64,000 nucleotides of DNA, taken from assembly GCA_019359395.1 (NCBI GenBank), contig JAHHHK010000025.1:35552-99551 (forward strand). Reading direction: 5' to 3'. The first letter of the stretch is position 1; the number at the start of each line of letters is the position of its first letter. Shown here one piece after another: positions 36,438-45,378 of the stretch. Under the pieces are notes generated by a model. The model worked only from the letters and a program-made list of their open reading frames with translations. It made no database searches and was not told the DNA's origin. A program made the translations under genes and the position numbers. The DNA comes from Komarekiella atlantica HA4396-MV6. GTDB taxonomy: Bacteria; Cyanobacteriota; Cyanobacteriia; Cyanobacteriales; Nostocaceae.

Positions 36438-37334
36438 GTGTTTTGGGTGGAACAAGTGAGAAAAATCTGGTTAATGATGACACTATTTAGTTTGGCGATG
36501 TGGCTTGTCTTACGTTCCTATCTACCGTCTGTATCTTCCGTTATACCAACTGTTAGACCTTCACCCCAAAAAACCATCCGTTACCTTGAGCGTACCTTGC
36601 CTCAAAGCATAGCTCACATCCTTGTGATTCCAGCTAATAGCCGATTTTTGGTAACTCCTGCATTATCACGCTCGGTAAACACTGTAGAGGAATTTGCCCA
36701 GAAACATCAAGCGATCGCAATCTTAAATGCAGGCTTTTTTGACCCAGCTAACCGAAAATCTACATCCTATGTTGTCATTTCTGGTCAAGTGGTGGCTAAC
36801 CCCAAAGAAAACGAGCGGCTGGTGAATAATCCCAACTTAAAACCTTACTTGAGTCAGATTTTCAATCGCACAGAATTCCGGCGCTATGCATGTGGACAGA
36901 GTGTCCGTTATGATATTGCCTTGCATAATGAGTTAGCGCCAGCAGGTTGTCAGTTAGTTGACGCCATGGGTGCAGGGCCACGCCTACTACCAGAACTCAC
37001 CTTAGTGAAAGAGGGCTTTGTAGATAATGCCAATGGAAGAGATGCACTTGGTAGCAAGCAACCCAACGCCAGGACAGCCATAGGTATTACTCGTGATGGC
37101 AGTCTGATTTTAGCAATGGTGGCTCAAAAACCAAACGCTGCCGCTAATGGGATATCCTTACCAGCACTGGCAGATTTGATGAAAACTCTTGGTGCTCAAA
37201 AAGCGATGAACCTAGATGGGGGAAGTTCGTCTTCACTCTATTACAACGGTAAGACCTTTTATGGGAAAGTTGATTTGGAGGGAAATCTCATTAAGCGACC
37301 TGTGAAGTCAGTTTTATTGGTTCAGGAAAACTGA
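36438..37334 (+). CDS. Phosphodiester glycosidase-like (NAGPA) protein, membrane-anchored
   Basis: A 298-residue protein with an N-terminal membrane helix (about 11-27, LMMTLFSLAMWLVLRSYL). The rest is the NAGPA/phosphodiester glycosidase domain: ILNAGFFDPANRKSTSYV near 95-112, a DAMGAGPRLLPE block, ARTAIGITRDG, and the signature MNLDGGSSSSLYYNG near 262-276. Family members remove GlcNAc-1-phosphodiester groups or process wall polymers; the substrate here is unknown. It starts at GTG 36438; later GTG codons are possible. Acts outside the inner membrane. Confidence 0.87.
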   Translation: MFWVEQVRKIWLMMTLFSLAMWLVLRSYLPSVSSVIPTVRPSPQKTIRYLERTLPQSIAHILVIPANSRFLVTPALSRSVNTVEEFAQKHQAIAILNAGFFDPANRKSTSYVVISGQVVANPKENERLVNNPNLKPYLSQIFNRTEFRRYACGQSVRYDIALHNELAPAGCQLVDAMGAGPRLLPELTLVKEGFVDNANGRDALGSKQPNARTAIGITRDGSLILAMVAQKPNAAANGISLPALADLMKTLGAQKAMNLDGGSSSSLYYNGKTFYGKVDLEGNLIKRPVKSVLLVQEN

Positions 37335-37453
37335 CCTCACAAATTTCTCAAGTTTTGCAGTTAGTGTGATGTTAAGGGCAATCGCAACCTATATTTGCAA
37401 TCTCAACCTGTAATCTTTTTAGAAGACCTGAGCAGTAATCAAGGAGGTTGGCT

Positions 37454-37645
37454 ATGACAAAAGAATATATGGATGGTTTAGAAGCATTCGTTGATAAGTT
37501 GACATTAGCCGCAGTTCTAGAGATGTTAGAGCGAATATGCCACAAAAAAGCCGAAAATCTCAGAACTCATTGGAAAGATGAGACTTCAGCAAAGCTTTGG
37601 GACAAAGCTGCTAGACAAATAGAACAGATAGATATTGATGTCTAA
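37454..37645 (+). CDS. Small conserved-looking protein (63 aa)
   Basis: A 63-residue helical, charged protein from ATG 37454 behind a perfect AGGAGG at 37442-37447. It reads MTKEYMDGLEAFVDKL, then LEMLERICHKKAENLRTHW and a C-terminal LWDKAARQIEQIDIDV. No domain name can be given. The strong ribosome site and balanced codon use suggest a real gene. Cytosolic. Confidence 0.7.
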   Translation: MTKEYMDGLEAFVDKLTLAAVLEMLERICHKKAENLRTHWKDETSAKLWDKAARQIEQIDIDV

Positions 37646-37732
37646 GTCAACAACCGCACCCACTTTTAGGATGAGGTTTTTGATTAAAGCTTCTAATTTT
37701 AAACAGACTAAAATCTGTCAAATTTGACCTTT

Positions 37733-37906
37733 AGAGGATGTTTTAAAAGAGTCTTTGTCTGTCATGTTGTAGCAAGATCCCGCAGGGTGTGCAGCGTAGC
37801 GGAATGAAACATCTGAATATGTGGTCAAAAATCTAGATTCTTCCTTACGCTTTGCTCCACTCAGAATGACATTTTTATACTATTTTGGACTTTAGAAACA
37901 TCCTCT
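37733..37906. mobile_element. MITE-like element, about 175 bases
   Basis: AGAGGATGTTT at 37733-37743 is the exact complement of AAACATCCTCT at 37896-37906. Pairing continues imperfectly inward (TAAAAGAGTC versus GACTTTAG). The interior includes GATCCCGCAGGGTG and GCTCCACTCAGAATGACA, modules often seen in Nostoc repeats. No coding capacity. Confidence 0.55.
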
Positions 37907-37925
37907 TAAACTCATACAATACTTC

Positions 37926-38048
37926 CTATCCCAATTTTTTATCCGGCACTCTAACTAAACGCGTTGCTCCTCCTTGGCGATTATCAGGTGCTCCTACTTT
38001 AGGGGGTTTAAAACTAGCTTTTCTCAACAGTTCTTCTAGTTGCGCCAT
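37926..38048 (-). CDS. Possible 40-aa small protein
   Basis: ATG 38048 lies about 8 bases after GGAAAG and opens 40 codons. The N-terminal half is MAQLEELLRKASFKPPKVGA and the C-terminal half is PDNRQGGATRLVRVPDKKLG. The amphipathic start followed by a Pro/Gly/Arg-rich, basic second half looks like selected protein rather than random sequence. No family known to me. Confidence 0.5.
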   Translation of the reverse strand: MAQLEELLRKASFKPPKVGAPDNRQGGATRLVRVPDKKLG

Positions 38049-38201
38049 GTTTACCGCTTTCCTTTCGGATTCTCTTTGACTCAAGTATGAAAGCAGATTT
38101 GCTTAGCCATGCTAAAGAAACTAAAGCAACGCCTTCTCTAGAGTTATCAAAGTTTTCTCAGGAATTTATGCAAGGAGAGCAAATAATGTTTGCAATCTGC
38201 C

Positions 38202-38432
38202 TCAACCATCGGTTGTATTTTGCCGAGGTTCTGCTGTAGGGTACTGACTAATTTCAGTTGGCGGACATTTAATTTCTCCCTCGCAGTAACCCAGTTCGTA
38301 CATACTAGCAGCTTGAGAATTTTGTTCTGGCGGCGCTTTCGGTTTTCCTGCCCAGGCATCAGATTTTCCTAAGTTAAACCAATCTTCATCAGTCATGCCT
38401 GAGCCGAATGTGTTTTCCGTTGTTATTTTCAT
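38202..38432 (-). CDS. Small hypothetical protein (76 aa)
   Basis: Best start is ATG 38432 with GGAG 8 bases upstream; the frame is open to 38474. Conserved-looking core: MTDEDWFNLGKSDAWAGKP, then PPEQNSQAASMYELGYCEG. The pattern (FxxGxxDAxxGKPKxPPEQ...MYxLGYxEGE) occurs in small cyanobacterial proteins I have no name for. The tail after EIKCPPTEI is polar. Soluble, function unknown. Confidence 0.7.
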   Translation of the reverse strand: MKITTENTFGSGMTDEDWFNLGKSDAWAGKPKAPPEQNSQAASMYELGYCEGEIKCPPTEISQYPTAEPRQNTTDG

Positions 38433-38798
38433 GTAGACATCTCCACTTGTTTTAAACGCGTTAGTTTTTTTCATAACTATGCTGGAATGCTACAAAGAGA
38501 GTTATTTTACGGATATGCTTCTGAGTGGCTGGGAGTTTCAGCATTTATAATTATTTGATTTTTGCACTACTGTTTGACATAAGTCTTGTACCGTTGGAAA
38601 GAACAAAGGAAAAATTTTTAAATTCTTCTGCTAAATCTGCACTGAGTACTCTGCATCAATTGGGATTGCCGATTATGTCTTGTCGAGTTATGGCACATAA
38701 TGGCAAGATCATGACGATCGCAACTGTAATGCCACGATCTTGTTTGCTAATTTCGCCTCATAATGAAGAAAGATTAAGCTGCACTCAGAAAACTCCGC
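38433..38798. other. Gene-free stretch, 366 bases
   Basis: A frame at 38525-38878 on the plus strand overlaps the following gene and has no recognisable domain, so I leave it out. Nothing else seen. Confidence 0.45.
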
Positions 38799-39476
38799 AT
38801 GAGCCAAACTGCCCTAAATTTAGTTGCAATATCTATCTTTCTCATAACCCTTTCTACCCTACTGGGGCCGTTATTTAACTTGTCGCCTACAGTACCAGCA
38901 CTTGTTACGTTCACAATCTTGGGTATAGCGACATTAGATAGTTTTAGCTTGCAAGGTAAGGGAGGTACAATCTTTTTAGATTGGATTGCTGGTTTCTCTC
39001 CTGAACACCGCGATCGCATTGTCCATCATGAAGCAGGGCATTTTCTTGTTGCTTACCTATTGGATATTCCTGTTACCAACTACACACTTAGCGCGTGGGA
39101 AGCCTGGAAGCAAGGGCAAGTTGGGCAAGGTGGCGTTACTTTTGATGATGCAGAATTAGCAACTCAACTAGAAATGGGAAAAATCAGCGCCCAAATGCTA
39201 GACCGCTACTGCACTATTTGGATGGCAGGTATTGCTGCTGAAACCCTAGTTTTTGACAATGCTGAAGGTGGGGCTGATGACAAAAATAAGCTAGCAGGTG
39301 TATTGACAGTTTTGGGCTTTTCTGAGTTTATTTGCCAGCAGAAACAGCGGTTTCATGCCCTTCAGGCAAAAAACTTACTGCAAGAAAACTGGTCTAGTTA
39401 TCAAGCCTTAGTCAAGGCTATGCAACAACGCGCTTCAGTAGCAGATTGTCAAAGTGCGATCGAGAGTCCTGAGTAA
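38799..39476 (+). CDS. Membrane Zn-protease-like protein (M41-like, no AAA domain)
   Basis: A 225-residue protein with two hydrophobic segments at about 5-25 and 30-50. The zinc motif HHEAGH (His77, Glu78, His81) is followed by FLVAYLLDIPVTNYTL, typical of the FtsH peptidase domain. The third ligand region AAETLVFDNAEGGADD fits the M41 pattern. There is no AAA+ ATPase domain, so it is not FtsH. Stand-alone M41-like membrane proteins occur in cyanobacteria and plastids; their role is largely unknown. Confidence 0.83.
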   Translation: MSQTALNLVAISIFLITLSTLLGPLFNLSPTVPALVTFTILGIATLDSFSLQGKGGTIFLDWIAGFSPEHRDRIVHHEAGHFLVAYLLDIPVTNYTLSAWEAWKQGQVGQGGVTFDDAELATQLEMGKISAQMLDRYCTIWMAGIAAETLVFDNAEGGADDKNKLAGVLTVLGFSEFICQQKQRFHALQAKNLLQENWSSYQALVKAMQQRASVADCQSAIESPE

Positions 39477-39484
39477 TGGTGGTA

Positions 39485-40504
39485 TTACGAAGAAACAGCT
39501 TTTAGATGTGAGACATGGGATGAGTACTCCCAACTGATCGCCCGGTTACGCCCAGCAGCTTTAGCCTGCAACAGGCATTGATCAGCACGATAGAGTAGAC
39601 TTTCTCCTTGATCGTCATCTTCTGCTTCTAAACAGGCTGTGCCCAGGCTAATCGTAATATTAATAGTAAGTTTATTGTTAAGTGCAAACGGCTGCTCGCT
39701 AACTATGCGGTTGAGACGACGTGCTACAACTAATGCTTCTTCACCTGTAGTGTGAGCTAAAAGAATCACGAATTCTTCGCCACCATAGCGAAATGCTGTA
39801 TCTTGAAAACGTAAATTGTGTCGTAGCCGAGTACACAGCAATTGCAAGAGGCGATCGCCAATTAAATGCCCATGAGTATCATTGACTTTCTTGAAATAAT
39901 CCACATCCAAAATAATCAAACTCATCGGCTCTCGCTGAGTCTTAGCTTTTTTAATTTGCCTAGGTAAATCCCATTCTAAAGCACGGCGATTATTCATTTC
40001 TGTTAATGAATCAGCCAAAGCGATCGCTGACAACAAATCATTTGTCCGCATCAAATCGCGGTATTTTTGTGCCTTCCGCAAGCCAACTGTCAATTGGGCT
40101 AGTATTAGTTGATGGTTGGTAGCCAATGCCTTAGAGTCTGTTTTATCTTCGGGAAGCTGCCAAATATAAGCATCTGCTCCTTGTTTTAGTGCAGCAGCAG
40201 TCATTTCTAGCTCTCTGTGCCAACCATACATACTTTTATCAGCAAGCTGCTGAGGACGATCCTCAAAGAGAATACAGTATATCCAGGATAGCTTTGTCTG
40301 ATTTTTAAGCCAGCAACATAGTTCCATACTACCATCCAGGCTAGCTTGCACAAGTATTACATCGGGCGGCGTAACTTGAATGCGTGATACCGCCTGATCT
40401 AAATTGGTAATTACTTCTACACTAAAAGCGTTTGCATAACAGATCTGATCTGGAAGTTTAGCGAGAAAGTTATTACTTCCAAAGACCAGAATAGAAATAT
40501 TCAT
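39485..40504 (-). CDS. Diguanylate cyclase (GGDEF) with receiver-like N-terminus
   Basis: A 339-residue protein. Residues 1-150 resemble a degenerate response-regulator domain (PPDVILVQASLDG, ALKQGADAYIWQ). The GGDEF domain covers about 165-325: DSLTEMNNRRALEWDL, IILDVDYFKKVNDTHGH and the active site YGGEEFVILLA. The inhibitory site RxxD (RFQD) sits five residues before the active motif, so product inhibition is expected. It makes cyclic di-GMP. No EAL domain. The stop lies 8 bases from the convergent M41-like gene. Confidence 0.92.
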   Translation of the reverse strand: MNISILVFGSNNFLAKLPDQICYANAFSVEVITNLDQAVSRIQVTPPDVILVQASLDGSMELCCWLKNQTKLSWIYCILFEDRPQQLADKSMYGWHRELEMTAAALKQGADAYIWQLPEDKTDSKALATNHQLILAQLTVGLRKAQKYRDLMRTNDLLSAIALADSLTEMNNRRALEWDLPRQIKKAKTQREPMSLIILDVDYFKKVNDTHGHLIGDRLLQLLCTRLRHNLRFQDTAFRYGGEEFVILLAHTTGEEALVVARRLNRIVSEQPFALNNKLTINITISLGTACLEAEDDDQGESLLYRADQCLLQAKAAGRNRAISWEYSSHVSHLKAVSS

Positions 40505-40544
40505 TGTTTGCTTTTATTCTATTTTGACTTTGAGGAGAGCAACT

Positions 40545-40910
40545 TATAGCGTTTCCTAGTTGGCTGAGGTACAAATTTATCGGTGTTTATCGGTGTTTAT
40601 CTGTCTTGAAAAGTTTCCTGCGGTTCGCGTTAGCGTCTTCGTAAGAGAGGGAAACCCTAAGCGAAGTTTGCTTGGAGGGAAACCCTCCGACGCTCGTTCG
40701 CAAAGCGTGCCGTAGGCAAGACTCGCTCTAAGCGTAGCCATGCCGTAGGCTTTACGCTGCGCTATGGCAACTTCTCTCCGCAGAACTTTTCGCTGTCTTG
40801 AAAAGTTTTGCGCTCCTGTTACCCGGACTTCGCTTACTTTTCGCTGTGGTTAATTACTTCTTCTGTGTACCTCACTCAAGTAAGAACCGCTGTAGTAAAA
40901 CTTGCTACTA
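40545..40910. repeat. Dispersed repeat element, copy 2
   Basis: The flanks match copy 1 (6219-6520) and the interior matches copy 3 (58490-58810). The stretch 40663-40813 (151 bases) is identical to 58608-58758. It contains modules such as GTGCCGTAGGC and AAGCGTAGCCATGCC. No coding capacity. Confidence 0.85.
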
Positions 40911-41965
40911 TTCTTCCTAATAATAAAAATTACAGAATTTTTGGTTAGGGTATATTCCTGGTATTTGACCATTTTAATGCTAAATACACAAGGATATTGC
41001 ACTTTTAATCTCCTCTTAAGACTTTATCTTTACTATAGTCAGTAGGACTGCAACTGATGATACCTAATGTCATCTTTACAGTATTTTTTTTCAAACGGTA
41101 TAAATACTGAATATTCTTCTTCAACATAAAAGTATTACTGTAATTTCCAGGTGTTAGTTATTTGAGATAATTGCAAAATCAGGATTTTTCGCTATTCACC
41201 ATTTCAGACAAGAAAAATTTTTTTAACTTGAATAGAAACTTTAAGAATTTACTAAATTTTCTATTTAACTGCAAATTCTGAGATATTGTATTATTGACTA
41301 TAAACATGCTAATTTTTAGCGCATTTAAATGGTATTTAGTCAATAGTTATATTACCTGCCAAAATTGCATTTATTTGTTGTGGAGAGAAATAAAATATCT
41401 AAAAATTGGCACTTAATAATTTGGTGGGTAAAAGTACCTGACGACTGAGGTTTGGGCTACAATAATACAGTCCACATCCGCGAACTTCATACCTAAAAGA
41501 CTTATGGAATAGGCTTTATTCAGGTAGTCCCAGACTTTAATCCTTGTTATTATATATATATTTTCAATCTCTCGCTTCGTTACTATCCCGCCCGGAAATC
41601 AAATTCCGTGCTAATAGCTAAACTCTACATTTTGTGAATTTAAACTATGATTTAGTCTTCTTTATAAGACTTTAGACATTAGCCTAATAATTTATTCTTA
41701 GACGGTTATTGAAAATAATGTAAAGTCTCAGTTTTAAGTTACTTTCGCTATAAGCTTACAACTTTGGCTATAGTTAAAATATGTAATTAACGAAATTGCA
41801 AAAACCAAAATGTGAGTAATGAAAATAATTTTAGCTGAAGGCAATTTAAGACTTTTGCAATAAGCTTAATGTATGGCGGATTATAAATAAAAAAACTTTT
41901 ATTCTTGTAACTTTTGTGTTATTTTACTTAACCAACATCATTTTTATTAAATAAAAAACATAATT

Positions 41966-41990
41966 TAAAAAGCTCCCCTCAGATGAGGGG
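41966..41990 (-). terminator. Rho-independent terminator of the metal chaperone gene
   Basis: On the minus strand CCCCTC-ATCT-GAGGGG is followed by AGCTTTTTAAATT, about 96 bases after the stop at 42087. Confidence 0.75.
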
Positions 41991-42086
41991 ACGAATGTGA
42001 GTCCGCTCATTTAAAGAACGGAAAAATTAGGAAAGAATTTTTTGATGCAACTCGCTATTGATCTAAAATTTTGCTAAAAATTTAGA

Positions 42087-42287
42087 TTAATAACCTTCAA
42101 CTGTGTAACCAGCAGCAACAATTACCTGTTTGATTGACTCTTCAGAAGCGGCTGATTCTACTGTGACAGTTTTAGCGTTGACATCAACATCTACCTTGGC
42201 ATCAGGTTCCATTACGTGAATCGATTCAGTAATTGTATCTGCACATTTTTCACAAGTAATATTCGATACTTTCAGTTTTAGTGCCAT
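42087..42287 (-). CDS. Heavy-metal-associated (CopZ/Atx1-like) chaperone
   Basis: A 66-residue single HMA domain. The metal site is SNITCEKCADTI (Cys12 and Cys15) in the usual first loop, with the beta-alpha-beta ending VIVAAGYTVEGY. It probably carries Cu(I) to P-type ATPases supplying plastocyanin and cytochrome oxidase. The usual Met before the motif (MxCxxC) is Ile here, so metal preference may differ. No ATPase gene is adjacent. Its own terminator is at 41966-41990. Confidence 0.88.
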   Translation of the reverse strand: MALKLKVSNITCEKCADTITESIHVMEPDAKVDVDVNAKTVTVESAASEESIKQVIVAAGYTVEGY

Positions 42288-42569
42288 TTGCTACCCTAGT
42301 ACGTGTATTCTAAATTATTTCTTAAGGATTAATATTACTGATTAAAAGGCGATCGCTCATCCCGCTAGAGTTAGGTAATTGGGGTTAAATATCACAATCA
42401 CTGTACATAACTCACCAATTGGCAAAGTCACCTAGCAGCAACACGGAACAAAATGCGAAAATATATAAACTTACAGAAAAGGTGAAGGATAAAAGCTAAA
42501 GGATAAAGTACGGGAAAATAACCAACTGCTTCATACTTCACACTTCATACTTCATACTCCAGTCCACCC

Positions 42570-45212
42570 ATGTCTTTAAACCCCCAGAAACTCAGCGGTA
42601 ACGAAATTCGCAACCTATTCCTTGACTTCTTTGCCCAAAGAGAACACCAAATTCTCCCAAGTGCCTCTCTCGTGCCAGAAGATCCTACCGTGCTGCTGAC
42701 GATCGCGGGGATGCTACCATTTAAGCCGATATTCCTAGGACAGCGCACACCAGAATTTAAGCGGGCTACTACTTCGCAAAAGTGTATCCGTACCAACGAC
42801 ATCGAAAATGTCGGACGCACCAAACGGCATCACACGTTTTTTGAGATGCTAGGTAACTTCAGCTTTGGTGATTATTTTAAAGAACAAGCGATCGCTTGGG
42901 GTTGGGAAATCTCCACAAAAGTCTTTGGCTTCTCCCCTCAAAATCTCGTCGTTAGCGTCTTTGAAGAAGATGATGAAGCCTTTGCAATTTGGCGCGATCA
43001 AATTGGCGTACCAACAGCTAGAATCAAGCGCATGGGCGCAGACGATAACTTTTGGGTATCTGGCCCCACTGGCCCTTGTGGCCCTTGTTCAGAGATATAT
43101 TACGACTTCCACCCAGAACGCGGTGACGACAACATCGATTTGGAAGACGACTCCCGGTTTATCGAATTCTACAATCTCGTCTTCATGCAATATAACCGGG
43201 ATAATTCAGGCAACTTAACACCGTTGCAAAACAAGAACATCGACACCGGCATGGGTTTGGAGAGAATGGCACAAATTCTCCAAAAAGTCCCCAATAACTA
43301 CGAAACTGACTTAATTTTCCCAATTATTCAAACAGCAGCGGAAATTGCTGGCATTGAGTACCACAATAGCGATGATCAAACCAAGGTTTCCTTAAAAGTC
43401 ATTGGCGATCACATTCGTGCTGTCATCCACATGATAGCCGATGAAATCCGCGCTTCTAACGTGGGGCGGGGTTATGTAATGCGGCGATTAATTCGGCGTG
43501 TGGTGCGTCATGGGCGATTAATTGGGATTGCTGGGGAATTTACTACTCAAGTTGCTGAGACTGCGATCGCTCTTTGCGAATCAGCTTACCCCAACGTGCG
43601 CCAACGGGAAGCAGCAATCAAAGCTGAACTACAACGGGAAGAAAGCAATTTTCTTAAAACTCTCGACAGAGGCGAAAAACTCTTAGAAGAAATCATTCAA
43701 GAGGTGAAGCAGCAAGGAATAACTCAAATTAGCGGTGAAAGTGTTTTTACTCTCTACGATACCTACGGTTTTCCTCTCGAACTCACTCAAGAAATCGCCG
43801 AGGAAAACAATCTCACAGTTGATGAAGCTGGATTTGATGTAGAAATGCAAAAGCAGGTAGAACGTGCCAAAGCAGCACACGAAACCATCGATTTAACTGT
43901 GCAAGGTTCCCTCGACAAGCTAGCAGAACACATCCAAGCTACCGAATTTATCGGCTATACCCAACCAGTAGCGACGGCGAGAGTCGAAGCGATATTAGTA
44001 GAAGGTGTATTCCAAGAAGAAGCAGAAGCCGGGACAGAAATACAACTTGTTCTCGATCAAACGCCATTTTATGCCGAATCTGGGGGACAAATTGGCGATC
44101 GCGGTTATATCTCCGGTGATGGAATCTTAGTTCGTGTTGAAGACGTGAAAAAAGAATCTGATTTCTTCGTCCACTTCGGACGCATCGAACGCGGTACACT
44201 CTGCGTAGGCGATACCGTCACCGCCCAAATTGATCGTGCTTGTCGGCGTCGTCTCCAAGCTAACCATACTGCAACTCACTTACTGCAAGCGGCATTGAAA
44301 AAAATTGTCGATGATGGGATATCACAAGCAGGTTCGTTGGTATCTTTTGATAGGTTGCGCTTTGACTTTAATTGTCCTCGTGCTTTGACAGCAGACGAAG
44401 TTCAACAAATTGAGGAACAAGTTAACACTTGGATAGCTGAGGCACATGCTGCAAAAGTAGAAGTATTACCTTTAGCAGAAGCTAAAGCTAGGGGTGCTGT
44501 TGCCATGTTCGGCGAAAAATACGGTGAAGAAGTACGTGTAATTGATTTTCCCAGCGTATCAATGGAACTGTGCGGTGGAACCCATGTTAGTAATACCGCT
44601 GAGATTGGCGTCTTCAAAATTATCTCTGAAGCTGGTGTAGCTTCTGGAGTGCGGCGCATTGAAGCTGTTTCAGGCCCAGCAATACTGGATTATCTCAACG
44701 TTCGAGATAAAGTAGTGAAGGATTTAAGCGATCGCTTTAAAGTTAAACCCGAAGAACTACCAGACAGAATCACAAGTCTGCAAAACGAACTGCGAACAGC
44801 CGAAAAGCAATTAGAAACCTTGAAAGGACAGTTAGCGATCGCAAAATCTGATAGCTTGCTGCAAACAGCCGAAATCATAGGCGATTATAAAATTATCGTT
44901 GCCCAGTTGGAAGAAGTTGACGCGGAATCTTTGAAAACCGCAGCCGAACGCTTGTTGCAAAAACTCGGTAATGGTGCGGTGGTATTGGGTTCCGTTCCCG
45001 AAGCTCTTAAAGTTAGCTTAGTTGCAGCTTTTAGCCCAGAAGTCAACAAAAAAGGCTTGCAAGCAGGTAAATTTGTCGGTGCTATAGCGAAAATCTGCGG
45101 TGGTGGTGGCGGTGGACGCCCCAACTTAGCCCAAGCCGGCGGACGCGACGCGAGTAAATTACCAGAAGCTTTGGAACAAGCGCGAAGTGAGTTAAAGTCC
45201 GCGTTGGGTTAA
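42570..45212 (+). CDS. alaS: Alanyl-tRNA synthetase
   Basis: An 880-residue class II synthetase of normal length. Motif 1/2 region has [20 protein letters not shown], split here as [19 protein letters not shown] and [18 protein letters not shown] follow. The editing domain has NHTATHLLQ and CGGTHV (zinc ligands His and Cys). The C-Ala domain ends with [15 protein letters not shown]. It attaches alanine to tRNA-Ala and edits Ser/Gly mischarging. It stands alone, with a terminator at 45239-45271. Confidence 0.96.
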   Translation: MSLNPQKLSGNEIRNLFLDFFAQREHQILPSASLVPEDPTVLLTIAGMLPFKPIFLGQRTPEFKRATTSQKCIRTNDIENVGRTKRHHTFFEMLGNFSFGDYFKEQAIAWGWEISTKVFGFSPQNLVVSVFEEDDEAFAIWRDQIGVPTARIKRMGADDNFWVSGPTGPCGPCSEIYYDFHPERGDDNIDLEDDSRFIEFYNLVFMQYNRDNSGNLTPLQNKNIDTGMGLERMAQILQKVPNNYETDLIFPIIQTAAEIAGIEYHNSDDQTKVSLKVIGDHIRAVIHMIADEIRASNVGRGYVMRRLIRRVVRHGRLIGIAGEFTTQVAETAIALCESAYPNVRQREAAIKAELQREESNFLKTLDRGEKLLEEIIQEVKQQGITQISGESVFTLYDTYGFPLELTQEIAEENNLTVDEAGFDVEMQKQVERAKAAHETIDLTVQGSLDKLAEHIQATEFIGYTQPVATARVEAILVEGVFQEEAEAGTEIQLVLDQTPFYAESGGQIGDRGYISGDGILVRVEDVKKESDFFVHFGRIERGTLCVGDTVTAQIDRACRRRLQANHTATHLLQAALKKIVDDGISQAGSLVSFDRLRFDFNCPRALTADEVQQIEEQVNTWIAEAHAAKVEVLPLAEAKARGAVAMFGEKYGEEVRVIDFPSVSMELCGGTHVSNTAEIGVFKIISEAGVASGVRRIEAVSGPAILDYLNVRDKVVKDLSDRFKVKPEELPDRITSLQNELRTAEKQLETLKGQLAIAKSDSLLQTAEIIGDYKIIVAQLEEVDAESLKTAAERLLQKLGNGAVVLGSVPEALKVSLVAAFSPEVNKKGLQAGKFVGAIAKICGGGGGGRPNLAQAGGRDASKLPEALEQARSELKSALG

Positions 45213-45238
45213 CCACCTTATCTTTTATTTAATGAGTC

Positions 45239-45271
45239 AAAGGAGAAATGCGTAGCTGGCTTTTCTCCTTT
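45239..45271 (+). terminator. Terminator after alaS
   Basis: AAAGGAGAAA (45239-45248) and TTTCTCCTTT (45262-45271) pair perfectly over ten bases with a 13-base spacer, followed by CTCTATTT. Confidence 0.7.
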
Positions 45272-45378
45272 CTCTATTTAAAAGCCGAAAACCAAGATTG
45301 GTAGCTATAATTTATACTGCTTAAAATTTTAAGTGTGCTAGACTGCTCCATGCGTAACTTTTAACGAATACTTGCAAA

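Larger units (their letters stand above)
40505..42086. other. 1.58-kb gene-free region
   Basis: It contains dispersed repeat copy 2 (40545-40910), then about 1 kb of AT-rich DNA with no convincing gene on either strand, and a terminator for the metal chaperone gene at its right end. A somewhat GC-richer island at about 41430-41620 stands out but I cannot assign it. Confidence 0.6.

Noticed and set aside
38525..38878. 117-codon frame before the M41-like gene
   Set aside because: Overlaps that gene by 80 bases in another frame and has no domain or ribosome site.
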